From Rappaport israeli (GTDB lineage Bacteria > Pseudomonadota > Gammaproteobacteria > Cardiobacteriales > Cardiobacteriaceae), in NCBI RefSeq assembly GCF_001888055.1, contig NZ_LXHZ01000004.1:1-64000 (forward strand): DNA of 64,000 nt, written 5' to 3'. Positions 1 to 8,680 of this stretch are shown here, piece after piece. Below the pieces are notes generated by a model. The model searched no databases, was not told where the DNA came from, and saw nothing but the letters and a program-made list of their open reading frames with translations. The stretch's first letter is position 1. Each line of letters opens with the position of its first letter. A program made the translations under genes and the position numbers.

Positions 1-17
1 GCGGTAGCGGATAGATG

Positions 18-33
18 AGGGGCAATTGCCCCT
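18..33. terminator. Perfect 16-nt palindrome, possible hairpin
   Basis: AGGGGCAATTGCCCCT is a perfect inverted repeat just beyond the stop of the minus-strand gene at 45-794. It resembles the catalase terminator stem (GGGGCATTAGCCCC) at 10.3 kb but has no T-run on either side. A role in ending the minus-strand operon is possible but not shown. Confidence 0.35.
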
Positions 34-44
34 TGTTGGTTGGG

Positions 45-794
45 TTAATCGATGAGGGTGTCGATGATGTCTATCATGAATTCGATATTTTCTTGCTCAA
101 TGGCTTTAAAGCCTTTGGGGATGCCAATTTCCTTGAAAATTGATTGTTTGCTGGGGTCGTTGCTGAGTTTGATTAGGGCTTGTTGGATGCTTTTGCTGGC
201 TGGGTTGTGGGTTTGGGTGAGTAGGGCGTGGTGGATATCATCTAGGGCGCTTTCGATGAGGGGATGGAGTCTTATTTTGGTAAGTTTGCTAAATTGATGG
301 TAGTTTTCTGCTAGCTGGAAGGTGGCTTCGGCTTTGTTGTCAATGACTAATCGAGCGGCGGCTTGATAGTTGGGGGCTTCTATCCATGTGAGTTGGTCTT
401 CGCTTAGGTCTATGGCTTCAAGTAGGCGTAGTCCGATGAGTTTGATGTCTTTGTTGCCAGCGATGGCGATTCGGTGTCCTTTTTTTAGTTGCTTAAGTTG
501 GGTGATAGAGCTATGAGCGGCGCTGGCAATGATGATTTCATTGGATTTTTCGATGGGGCTGGCAAGGGCTTGATAATTTTTCTGGCGTACGAGTTCGCTA
601 CTATCAAAGGGGTTGGCGTAGACTAGGTCGATATTGCCTTGTTCGATGGCTTGAAATTGTTCTTGCCTTGAGGAGGCGATGGTTAGGCGAATTTGATAGC
701 CAGTTAGTTTTTGTAGTTGGGTGTTTAGAATGTACCAGCCAGCAAAATGTTGGGGGGCGATGTCGGGTGTGAGGAGGAGGTTAACGTGGCTCAT
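45..794 (-). CDS. PhnD-like substrate-binding-fold protein, no signal peptide
   Basis: A 249-residue protein resembling the phosphate/phosphonate (PhnD-like) periplasmic binding-protein fold. It has an N-terminal TPDIAPQHFAGWY stretch, a central DLVYANPF segment typical of the family, and later hinge-like strands. The family is normally exported, yet the protein starts directly at MSHVNLLLTPD with no signal peptide or lipobox, so it is predicted to be cytosolic. It is last in a minus-strand run with two Roadblock/LC7 genes and a PAS gene, 22 bases after the preceding reconstructed gene, so a sensing role in that cluster is more likely than transport. No permease or ATPase lies beside it in the window. 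The ligand is unknown. Confidence 0.7.
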   Translation of the reverse strand: MSHVNLLLTPDIAPQHFAGWYILNTQLQKLTGYQIRLTIASSRQEQFQAIEQGNIDLVYANPFDSSELVRQKNYQALASPIEKSNEIIIASAAHSSITQLKQLKKGHRIAIAGNKDIKLIGLRLLEAIDLSEDQLTWIEAPNYQAAARLVIDNKAEATFQLAENYHQFSKLTKIRLHPLIESALDDIHHALLTQTHNPASKSIQQALIKLSNDPSKQSIFKEIGIPKGFKAIEQENIEFMIDIIDTLID

Positions 795-816
795 AAGGTC
801 TCCTTTTGTTGGCAGG

Positions 817-1193
817 TTAGGCGTTTTGGGGGCAGAGGATGGCTTTGAGTTTTTTGGCGCTGCGTTTCATGTCTAAAAAACAAGTCCAAATTGGGCATTG
901 GGTTTGGCGAGTACGGTTAAAACGGTGTTTTCGTCGACGCTTTCCATGAGGATATAGCCTTGCTCTCCTTGAATAAAAAGACGTTCTATTGCTCCGCGAG
1001 ACAGTTCTTTGGCAATGCGTTGGCTTAGGGCGCAAAGGGCGGCAGAGGTGGCGGCAACAATGTCTTCTTCAATTTTGTTGGAAAAAGCATAAGCAAGCAT
1101 GAGTCCATCTATGGAAATAAGGGCGGAAGCTTGGATATCAGTAGATTCTACGTTGAGCTCGCCTAACAGGGTTTGGATTTTTTCAGTATTCAT
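817..1193 (-). CDS. Roadblock/LC7 domain protein (3' frameshift)
   Basis: A small Roadblock/LC7 (MglB-like) protein of the family that modulates Ras-like GTPases. The uninterrupted frame gives 106 residues and stops after FGLVF. The gene reads T6 (coding strand) at that point; one more T restores LDMKRSAKKLKAIL and a stop at 817, giving about 126 residues, the usual family length. The N-terminal helix is followed by ALISIDGLMLAYAF, the typical first strand pair. It sits between the PAS gene and the PhnD-like gene in a minus-strand cluster. No partner GTPase is visible in the window. Confidence 0.75.
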
Positions 1194-1221
1194 TTCGTTT
1201 CCTTTATTGTTATAGTTGGGC

Positions 1222-1701
1222 TTAGAGTTCTAGTTCTTCGGCGAGCATTTTGGCGTAGATCTGGGTGTATTCTCTGATTTTAGCGGGGGATATTTTACGT
1301 CTTACGGAGGTGTAGCTGATAATTTTGCCGTGGCGAATATTTGGGATGACGGTCGCATAGACCCAATAATGCCCACCATCTTTGCGTAGATTTTTAACAT
1401 ATCCATTCCATTTGTTGCCTTTTTCTATCGTTTGCCATAAATCAGCAAAGGCCTGTTTGGGCATGTGAGGATGTCTTAAAATTGAATGTGGTTGCCCTAG
1501 GAGTTCTTCTTTATGGTAGCCACTGATATCGACAAAAGCACGATTGACGTGGGTGATGATGCCTTTTAAATCAGTGCGTGAGACGATGATTTTACCTTCA
1601 GGGAAGGGAAAATGTTCGTTGGTTACATAGACAACGCGTTTGCCAGCTTGGTAGAGGTCTATGGTGTGTTTGGTGGCGGGAAGTTTGGGGGTGCATATCA
1701 T
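1222..1701 (-). CDS. PAS-domain sensor protein, Aer-like
   Basis: A 159-residue single-PAS protein. The segment TDLKGIITHVNRAFVDISGY, then HKEELLGQPHSILRHPHMPK and WNGYVKNLRKDGGHYWV, matches the PAS fold of Aer-type redox sensors, which bind FAD. There is no transmembrane helix, HAMP, kinase or methyl-accepting domain, so it would have to signal by protein contact. Its ATG overlaps the stop of the upstream Roadblock gene by 4 bases, implying translational coupling. Cofactor and partner are inferred only. It may be a cytosolic redox or ligand sensor feeding the Roadblock proteins around it. Confidence 0.8.
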   Translation of the reverse strand: MICTPKLPATKHTIDLYQAGKRVVYVTNEHFPFPEGKIIVSRTDLKGIITHVNRAFVDISGYHKEELLGQPHSILRHPHMPKQAFADLWQTIEKGNKWNGYVKNLRKDGGHYWVYATVIPNIRHGKIISYTSVRRKISPAKIREYTQIYAKMLAEELEL

Positions 1702-2084
1702 TTATAGTCATCGTATACTTCCTTGAGTAATATGTTGAGCGCGTGGGTAATGTCTCGCACGCTGACAAATAATCTACCAAGATTACCATTTGAACTGACT
1801 AAAACGGTAAGTAAGGCTTCATCGCCAACGTATTGCCCCATTAAAAATCCGCCTTCGCATTGAATAACAAATTGTTCAATGTTGCCACGCTTGAGTTCGC
1901 AACAGGCGCGCTCGCTAATGGCTAAGAGGGCGGCGGATTTTGCGCCAATGTGGGCATCGTCGATATGTTTAGGGAGGGCGGAATTAATAATTAATCCGTC
2001 GGAAGAAATCAAAGCGCACGCCTCAATTTGTTCAGAAGAATCATTGAGACGTTTGAGCACTCGTTGGATGAGCTTCATGCGCAT
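1698..2084 (-). CDS. Roadblock/LC7 domain protein
   Basis: A 128-residue protein with the Roadblock/LC7 layout: helix IQRVLKRLNDSSEQIEACAL, strand pair LISSDGLIINSAL, long central helix GAKSAALLAISERACCELK, then VIQCEGGFLMGQYVGDEALLTVLV. It is paralogous to the gene at 817-1193 (shared SAALLAIS/SAALCALS and ELKRG/ELSRG blocks). It is the first gene of the minus-strand cluster and overlaps the PAS gene by 4 bases. The role is inferred from the family (regulators of small GTPases). The next Roadblock-like gene is divergent at 2320. Confidence 0.8.
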   Translation of the reverse strand: MRMKLIQRVLKRLNDSSEQIEACALISSDGLIINSALPKHIDDAHIGAKSAALLAISERACCELKRGNIEQFVIQCEGGFLMGQYVGDEALLTVLVSSNGNLGRLFVSVRDITHALNILLKEVYDDYK

Positions 2085-2319
2085 AGTGCACCTTAAAAGG
2101 TTGAGGGTACAAAGGAGAATTCAGCATAGTACAAATATTTTATAATGTATGAATGAAATTTGAGATGATAAAAAATTTAGTTACTAGTGTGTGTTTATTT
2201 TAATGAACTTATTCGCAATTCACAATTAGAAATAATTTAATTAGATATTGTTAATTTATTAAAGATGCCTCGTTTATGCTGGACGTTGGATTGAAATTGA
2301 TAACTTACTCGAAGGATTT

Positions 2320-2688
2320 ATGGCAACTAAAATTGAATCTGCGTTGGCTAATTTGCAGGATGAGGTGGATGGCTTTTTGTCTGTTAATTTGATTGATGCA
2401 AAAAGTGGCATGAGTATGGGGTATGTGGGGGGTGCTGATGTGGAAGTTGATGCAGCGGTAAGCTCAAAATTTTATTCAGCCATTGATTTTGGTATTAAAA
2501 CGTTGGAATTAGAGGATAAGGTTGATGATAACTTATTGTCTTTGGGTAAGACGTATCATATCGTTTGTTTTGTTGAGGACAGTGAGGATATTTTTGTGCA
2601 TTTGGCGCTTGACCGTAAGCGTGCCAACTTGGCAATGGCGCGCCACTCTTTACGCTGTTTCTTAAATGATTTAGAAGGTCAAGTATAG
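2320..2688 (+). CDS. Roadblock-like small protein (third copy)
   Basis: A 122-residue protein of similar size and layout to the two Roadblock proteins upstream: N-terminal helix ESALANLQDEVDG, LSVNLIDAKSGMSMGYV, an acidic central helix, then TYHIVCFVEDSEDIFVHLAL. Sequence similarity is weaker and I call the family by architecture and context. It is transcribed divergently from the other three cluster genes. GAAGGA just upstream of the ATG supports the start, and a strong terminator follows at 2733, so it is probably monocistronic. Confidence 0.65.
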   Translation: MATKIESALANLQDEVDGFLSVNLIDAKSGMSMGYVGGADVEVDAAVSSKFYSAIDFGIKTLELEDKVDDNLLSLGKTYHIVCFVEDSEDIFVHLALDRKRANLAMARHSLRCFLNDLEGQV

Positions 2689-2732
2689 TTTTTTGATTTT
2701 TCTGATAAAAACGGCTAATCCGTTAGTAATGC

Positions 2733-2769
2733 AATCTAGGAAGTTTTCTCGCTTCCTAGATTTTTTTTA
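2733..2769 (+). terminator. Rho-independent terminator
   Basis: AATCTAGGAAG pairs with CTTCCTAGATT across a short loop, followed by a run of eight Ts. It ends the transcript of the gene at 2320-2688 and separates it from convergent zapE. Confidence 0.85.
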
Positions 2770-2783
2770 TGTCTATTTTATGT

Positions 2784-3910
2784 CTAGGAGTTGGGCGCTT
2801 GTTGGTGGGCTTGTTGCCAATATTGTTGGCTTTGCATTTCAAAGAGGCGACTTTGCAAACGTTGAAATTCAAAGCGCAATTGTTTGCCTTGGTAGAGGTT
2901 TTCTGGGGGGGTTGCGCTGGTGATAAGAAGTTTGACGTTGCGGTCGTAGAATTCGTCAATCAGGAGAAGAAAGCGTTTGGCGGCGTCTTCGTTTTCCGAG
3001 GTTAAAATGGGGATGTTTAATAGGGCGACGTAGGGGAAGGTTTTGGCGATTTCGATGTAGTCTTTTTGAGAATAGTTTCCTGCGCATAGAGTGTTGAATT
3101 CAAAGGTGATGGCGTTGGCATAGTGTTGTAGTGCGGGGATTTTTCGGCTACCTGCTTGGAAGGGGAGGTTGGTTTGTGGGGGGGTGTCGTGATTGAGATG
3201 CTGGAGTTGTTCGGTGATTTTCTGACGGTTTTTGGGGTTGTCGGGGGTTAGGAAGAGGTTGTCTTGGTTGTAGTGGCGTTGGCGGTAGTCTTCGCCGTCT
3301 TCGATGTGATAGACGATGAGGTTGGTTTTTATCCATTCGATGGCAGGGAGGAAGCTTTGGCGCTGAAGTCCGTTTTTATAAAGATTGTCTGGGGCGATGT
3401 TGGAGGTGGTAACAAGGGTGATGCCGTGGCGCTTCATGGCATCAAATAAGCGCACAAAGAGCATGGCGTCGGTGATGTCGCTGATGAAAAACTCATCTAG
3501 GCAGAGGAGGTCGATTTTTGTGCGAGGGTTTGAATGATGTGATTGATGGGGTTTTCTTGGTTGGAGGTTTGGTTGAGTTGGTTGTGAAGTTCAAGCATGA
3601 AGTGATGAAAGTGTTGGCGGCGTTTTCTTGGGGTGGGGAGGTGGTTGTAGAATAAATCCATGAGGAGTGTTTTGCCACGCCCAACGCCACCATAGCAGTA
3701 AAGTCCTTTGACCCATGGGATGTTTTTTTGTGGTTGTTTTGATTTAAATAATTTGCTGAAAAAATTTGTTTGCTCGGTGTTAGGGGTTTTGTCCCAATGC
3801 TGTAGTTGTTCGCCAATGCGTTGCATTTGTTCAAGTACGGCGAGTTGAGCTGGGTCGGATTGGTAGTGATGTTCTTGGAGATAGTGTTGGTAGGCGTTTT
3901 GTAAATTCAT
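2784..3910 (-). CDS. zapE: Cell division ATPase ZapE (frameshifted)
   Basis: An AFG1-like P-loop ATPase that acts at the division ring. Walker A GGVGRGKT lies at about residues 74-81. The first frame runs from 3910 to about 3497, where the coding strand reads CAAAAATCG. One extra A restores IDLLCLDEFFISDITDAMLF (Walker B region) and joins the second frame, 3464 to 2784. That part contains ATP-sensor and lid segments such as TLVTTSNIAPDNLYKNGLQR and LLLIDEFYDRNVKLLITSA. The rebuilt protein is about 375 residues, normal for ZapE. The single-base loss in an A-run is probably a sequence error. The HAD gene at 3925 lies 14 bases upstream on the same strand. Confidence 0.88.
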
Positions 3911-3924
3911 GATTTGTTAGGTGT

Positions 3925-4845
3925 CTATAGGGTGGGGATGAGGTAATTGGGGATAAGGTTGCTTTGGGTAATGAATTCGTTTGCATTGAGATTTTTAAAA
4001 AAGCCGTGGTTGGTAATAAGGGCGCTGTGAATGCCGTAGGCGGCAGCGCCTAGGATGTCGGTGTGTAGGGTGTCGCCACACATGAGGGTATGCGGTTTGT
4101 GTAGGGTTTTGCCTTGTTGTTGGAGGCGTTTTTCAGCTAGATGGTAAATACTGGCGAAGGGTTTGCCAAAAATTTGACAGTGGTTAAATAATGGTTCGTC
4201 TAATAGTAGAACGTAGCTGCCAGATTCAATGGAGGTATGGCTGCCCATGGGGGCGGTTAGGTCGGGATTGCCAAGGAGAATGGGGCGTGGGGTGCGGTTT
4301 AGGGCGTTGAGGAAGCGTTGTTGTTGGGCGTCGTCCCATGAGTGGCTGGAGAGAAAGAGAAATCCATCACTATGAAGAAAGTTGGGGTGGTCATGAAAAT
4401 GATAGTTAAGCCCTAGGGCGTCGAGGTCGTTTTGTCCGTCTTTGGCGCTAATGATGCCCCAGCGCATATCGCGTGGGTAGGTTTGGACGCCTTCTAATAG
4501 AGCATCTCGGCTGGTGATGATTTCGTTGGCGCTAAAGTCAAATCCTAGGCGGGAGAATTTCTCGACCATTTTAGGTTTGTGATAGGTGGCGGCATTGGAG
4601 ACAACTAACAGATTTTTACCTTGTTGGCGGAGTTTGGCGATGTGTTGTGCGGCGTTGGGAATGGCTTTGTCAGCAACGTTTAATACGCCGAAAGCATCAA
4701 ATAGGAAGGTGTCGTAAGTGTCGCTAAGTTCTAGGATATTGTGGCGTGTTTTTGGTTGGTGGGTGGCTTTGGGGGCGCTGGGTAAGCGGTGGCGGATGCT
4801 TTGGTATTGTGTAAAGGTGTTGAGGGCTGGGTTGTTATTAGGCAT
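3925..4845 (-). CDS. HAD superfamily class IIA hydrolase
   Basis: About 306 residues. The nucleophile motif FLFDAFGVL lies near residue 50 and VVSNAA is motif II. FGKPFASIYHLAEK carries the motif III lysine and MCGDTLHTDILGAAAYG is motif IV. The layout matches the NagD-type class IIA subfamily (TIGR01459-like), phosphatases of sugar or nucleotide phosphates; the substrate is unknown. An in-frame upstream ATG at 4887 has no ribosome site, and GAGA sits before the ATG at 4845, which I prefer. It is just upstream of zapE on the same strand. The protein is Gln/His/Asn-rich, as are other minus-strand products here. Confidence 0.8.
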   Translation of the reverse strand: MPNNNPALNTFTQYQSIRHRLPSAPKATHQPKTRHNILELSDTYDTFLFDAFGVLNVADKAIPNAAQHIAKLRQQGKNLLVVSNAATYHKPKMVEKFSRLGFDFSANEIITSRDALLEGVQTYPRDMRWGIISAKDGQNDLDALGLNYHFHDHPNFLHSDGFLFLSSHSWDDAQQQRFLNALNRTPRPILLGNPDLTAPMGSHTSIESGSYVLLLDEPLFNHCQIFGKPFASIYHLAEKRLQQQGKTLHKPHTLMCGDTLHTDILGAAAYGIHSALITNHGFFKNLNANEFITQSNLIPNYLIPTL

Positions 4846-4925
4846 GGTTTTCTCTGCTGTGGTTGAAATGGTGGGGCATGATAGCATGGCTTTGGGGTGG
4901 GTTTGAGTGTTGGATTATGAGAGAT

Positions 4926-4955
4926 AAAAAATCGCCAAAGAGGTTTGGCGATTTT
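4926..4955 (-). terminator. Terminator downstream of ffh
   Basis: AAAATCGCCAAA and TTTGGCGATTTT form a perfect 12-bp stem around GAGG. Read on the minus strand it ends in a T-rich tract, just after the ffh stop. Confidence 0.8.
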
Positions 4956-4976
4956 GAGGGGGGAGGGCGATTGGTG

Positions 4977-6348
4977 TTAAAAAGGAAATCCATTAGGGGG
5001 AAGACCGCCTGCGCGTTTGAGCATGTTTTGGAATTTTCCGCCTTTCATTTTTTTTCATTTGTTTTTGCATTTCTTTAAATTGTTTGAGAAGGCGGTTGAC
5101 TTCTTGAACGTCAAGTCCGCATCCTTGAGCAATGCGCCGTTTGCGTGAGCCTTTGATAAGGTCTGGATGAGCGCGCTCTTGTGGGGTCATAGAAAGAATT
5201 ATGGCTTCTTGGCGCGCGATTTTTTAGGATTGAGATGTTCGTCTTTGATGTTTTGGGGAATGGCGCTCATTCCTGGGAATTTTTCAAGCATTTTGTTAAG
5301 GTCGATGTTGCGCATTTGGTTGAGTTGTTCGCGGAAGTCTTCAAGGTCAAATCCTTTGCCTTTTATCATTTTTTTTGGCAAGGCGTCGGGCTTTTTTCTC
5401 GTCTACTTGATGCTCTAGGTCTTCTATCATGCCAAGAACATCTCCCATGCCTAAGATGCGAGAGGCAATGCGTTCAGGATGGAAGGGTTCTAGTGCGTCG
5501 GTTTTTTCGCCAATGCCTAAAAATTTGATGGGTTTGCCTGTGATATGGCGGATAGAAAGTGCGGCACCTCCACGAGCATCACCATCTGTTTTGGTGAGAA
5601 TAATGCCTGTTAGGGGGAGGGTGTCGTTAAAGGCTTTGGCGGTATTGGCGGCATCTTGCCCAGTCATGCTGTCTACGACAAAGAGCGTTTCGATGGGGTT
5701 TAGGATGGTGTGTAGGCTTTGGATTTCGTCCATGAGTTGGTTGTCGATGTGTAGGCGTCCTGCGGTATCGACAATTAAGACGTCAAAATATTGTTTTTTG
5801 GCATAATCCAGCGCTTGTTGGGCGATGGTTTGTGGGGCTTGTTCGGGGCTTGAGTCAATAAAAGTTGCGCCAATTTGATTGGCGAGGGTTTTGAGTTGTT
5901 GTATGGCAGCAGGGCGGTAGATGTCTGCACTGACAAGCGCTACTTTCTTTTTCTCGCGCATAAGGCGCACGGCGAGTTTGGCTGTGGAGGTGGTTTTTCC
6001 TGAGCCTTGTAATCCTGCCATTAGGATAACCGCAGGAGGTTGACTGGCAAGATTTAAACGGCTGTTTTCTTCCCCCATGGCTTGGGTGAGTTCGTTTTTA
6101 ACGATTTTTAAAAAAGCTTGATCTGGGGAAAGTTTTAAGCTGACTTCTTGTCCGATGGCTTTTTCTTTGATGGTTTGCATCATGCTTTTGACGACAGGCA
6201 GAGCGACGTCGGCTTCAATAAGGGCGAGGCGGACTTCACGTAAGGCGGCAGTGATGTTTTCTTCGCTGATGCGGCTTTGTCCTTTGAGTTTTTTGATGGT
6301 GCTTTGTAGGCGGTCGCTTAAATTATCAAACATGTTGGTTGCATCCAT
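4977..6348 (-). CDS. ffh: Signal recognition particle GTPase Ffh (three frameshifts)
   Basis: The SRP54 subunit that targets membrane proteins with 4.5S RNA. The first 333 residues hold the N helical bundle and G domain: [22 protein letters not shown] and [14 protein letters not shown]. The methionine-rich M domain is broken by three single-base indels, all in A-runs on the coding strand: a gain near 5380 (A8 for A7), a loss near 5195, and a gain near 5050 (A8 for A7). Correcting them joins [20 protein letters not shown], the [15 protein letters not shown]-binding loop and a C-terminus ending [10 protein letters not shown] with its stop at 4977. Ffh is essential, so all three are presumably sequence errors. 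It is divergent from ypjD, which is usual in this class. Confidence 0.93.
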
Positions 6349-6404
6349 TTGGCGGTCAATGGTGTATTATAACTGCTTTACTCAGGATAAAAATAGGATT
6401 AGCT

Positions 6405-7192
6405 ATGCAGATGTGGCTGGCGCTTTTGGTTTCTTGTGTTTATTTGATAGCAGCAGGGATGTTTTTTCGTGTGGCGCGTCGTGGGGCGCATCCAATGTGG
6501 GCGTTGGGGGATTGGTTTTTGCCTGTCAGTTGCATGCTTTTGGTTTGATTGAGGCGGTAAAACAATTTAATACGCTGAATTTGTCGGTGTTTAATGTGGT
6601 GTCGATTGTTGCTTGGTCGGTGGCGTGTTTGGCGATGGTGTGGCTATGGCGTGCGTCGTTGGCACTGGCTGGGGTGGTGATTGCCTTGATTAATGCGTTG
6701 ATGGTGGTGTTGCCTTTGGTGTTTGTTAGTGAGAAAGCTTTTTTAAGTGCGTTGCCAGTGGGGATGCTGTGGCATATTTTAACCGCAATTGCGGCATGGA
6801 CGGTGTTGACGATTGCCATGTTGCATGCGCTGTTATATGGGGTGATTTTTAGTCGTTTGAAGCAAAAACGGTTAGCACGCGGCGGGCAGGCGCTTTCGCT
6901 GGTGGGGGTGGAGCGGGTGTTTGTTATGTTGATGTTTATTGGGGTGGTGTTTTTGGGGGCGTCGTTAGCAACAGGCTGGGTGTTTGTGGAGGATTTATTT
7001 GCTCAGCATTTATGGCATAAGACGGTGTTAACGATGTTATCTTGGGGGGTATATGTGTGGGTGCTGTGGGGCTATTTTTTTAAAAATGAGCGGGGCTTGC
7101 GCGTTATGTATGGGGCGTTGGTGGGTTATGGATTGTTGTTGGTGGGTTATGTGGTGAGTAATATTGTGTTGCAGTTTGTTGTGGCTAATTAA
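6405..7192 (+). CDS. ypjD: YpjD-like cytochrome c assembly family membrane protein (frameshifted)
   Basis: A multi-pass inner-membrane protein of the CcsA/HemX-like family. Conserved family features include WHILTAIAAWTVLTIAMLHALLYG and the HKTVLTMLSW segment with membrane His residues. The start at 6405 (MQMWLALLVSCVYLIA, AGGATT upstream) runs out of frame near 6520; one extra T in TTTTT gives GDWFF then ACQLHAFGLIEAV and joins the main frame. The ffh/ypjD/CNNM-protein order matches E. coli ffh-ypjD-yfjD. Function is not firmly established; it may handle heme or support the neighbouring transporter. Confidence 0.8.
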
Positions 7193-7201
7193 GGAGTGAG
7201 T

Positions 7202-8479
7202 GTGGATAGTGTTCCGCTGTGGGTGTTGGTGGTGGCTTTGGGGATATGTTTGTTGATGTCGGCTTTTTTTTCCTCTTCAGAAACAGGAATGATGTCGTTA
7301 AATCGCTATAAATTGCGCCATCAGGCAGAAGAGGGTAATGCGCGCGCAAAGCGAGTTTTGCAGTTGTTAAAGCGCCCTGACCGTTTGTTGGGGACAATTT
7401 TGTTGGGTAATAATTTTGTCAATATTGCGGCAACTTCGATTTCTACCATTATTGGTATTCGATTGTTAGGGGATTTGGGGGTGTTGCTCTCAACAATTAT
7501 TCTAACGGTGTTGGTGTTGATTTTCTCTGAGGTTGCGCCAAAAACTTATGCCGCGCTTCATCCCCAACAGATTGCTTTTCCTGCCTCGGGTGTGTTGTCG
7601 TTTTTGGTGAAGTTGTTATATCCGTTGGTTGTATTGATTAATGGGGTGGTGTTGTTGATATTGCGTCCGTTGGGGGTTCGTACGATTAGTAGTCAAGAAG
7701 ATGGGGTAACCAATGAAGAGATGAAAAGTATTGTTCTTTCTGCCTCACAATCGATTTCTCCCGAACGGCAGGAGATGCTCATTGGGGTGTTGGAGTTAGA
7801 AGATATTTATGTGGAAGAGGCGATGGTGCCACGTAATGATTTAGAAGGTGTAGATTTAAATGATGATTGGGAGGAGATTTTTAAACAAATTATGCAATCA
7901 CGTTATGGGCGTTTGCCTGCCTATCGCGATAATTTAGAGCATGTGGAGGGAATGTTGCATGTGCGCGATGTGATGGATGGGCTGTTGGATAAGAGTTTGA
8001 ATAAAGAGGGGTTGATTCGAGTTTTGCGCCCTTGTGTATTTGTGCCTGAGGGGACGTTATTGCGGACTCAATTGGTGAATTTTAAACAGCAAAAAGCGCG
8101 CAGCGGGTTGGTGGTGGATGAATACGGAGATATTCAGGGGTTGATTACGTTAGAGGATATTTTGGGCTATATCGTGGGCGATTTGGTGCATGAAGGAGAT
8201 GAAAAAAATGCCCCTGAGATTGTGCACCGTGAAGAGCGCAAATATGAGGTGGAAGGGGGAATGAGTTTGCGGCAGGTCAATCGTGAGTTGGGATTAAAAT
8301 TGCCTTTAGATGGCCCTAATACATTAAGTGGATTAATTATTGAAACGTTGGGAAATTTTCCAACCCCTGGGACAGAGATTGAATTGGAGGGGTGTCGGGT
8401 GCGGGTGATTGATTTTGCTGATGGGGTGGTGGAGTTGGCAGAGGTTGAGGTGTTGGTGGATTTGGAGGATGAGTTGTAA
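7202..8479 (+). CDS. CNNM/CorB (HlyC/CorC-family) membrane protein
   Basis: About 425 residues. A DUF21/CNNM membrane domain (residues 1-180) opens with FFSSSETGMMSLNRYKLRH and includes FSEVAPKTYAALHP. A cytosolic CBS pair follows (VEEAMVPRNDLEGVDL, then VVDEYGDIQGLITLEDILGYIVG) and a C-terminal CorC_HlyC domain. Relatives take part in Mg2+/Co2+ resistance or transport; it corresponds in position to E. coli YfjD. GTG codons at 7196 and 7202 are both in frame. AAGGAG at 7191-7196 fits the second one better. It begins about 10 bases after ypjD, so the two are probably co-transcribed. Confidence 0.88.
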   Translation: MDSVPLWVLVVALGICLLMSAFFSSSETGMMSLNRYKLRHQAEEGNARAKRVLQLLKRPDRLLGTILLGNNFVNIAATSISTIIGIRLLGDLGVLLSTIILTVLVLIFSEVAPKTYAALHPQQIAFPASGVLSFLVKLLYPLVVLINGVVLLILRPLGVRTISSQEDGVTNEEMKSIVLSASQSISPERQEMLIGVLELEDIYVEEAMVPRNDLEGVDLNDDWEEIFKQIMQSRYGRLPAYRDNLEHVEGMLHVRDVMDGLLDKSLNKEGLIRVLRPCVFVPEGTLLRTQLVNFKQQKARSGLVVDEYGDIQGLITLEDILGYIVGDLVHEGDEKNAPEIVHREERKYEVEGGMSLRQVNRELGLKLPLDGPNTLSGLIIETLGNFPTPGTEIELEGCRVRVIDFADGVVELAEVEVLVDLEDEL

Positions 8480-8508
8480 GACGTTAGCATTTTAAGCATT
8501 CTTATGAG

Positions 8509-8540
8509 GCTCTTTAAGCGGTGGCTTAAAGAGCTTTTTT
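8509..8540 (+). terminator. Rho-independent terminator
   Basis: GCTCTTTAAGC and GCTTAAAGAGC form an 11-bp perfect stem around GGTG, followed by six Ts, closing the ypjD/CNNM operon. Confidence 0.9.
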
Positions 8541-8680
8541 ATGGACAAAAATTAGATTTAAATAAATTTTATAAAACAAAAATCGAATAATGATTTACTT
8601 ATCAAAATATCATGCTATGATTTGACCTGAAAAAAGGGTGCTTTGCACGATTTAACAACAATTGAAAAAAGAGGTTCATC

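Noticed and set aside
2693-3005. Short plus-strand ORFs opposite zapE
   Set aside because: They are antisense shadows with no ribosome site, overlapping the terminator and the C-terminal part of zapE.
8584-8620. Fur-box-like AT-rich sequence before the catalase gene
   Set aside because: The match to the 19-bp Fur consensus is only about half, no better than expected for such AT-rich DNA.
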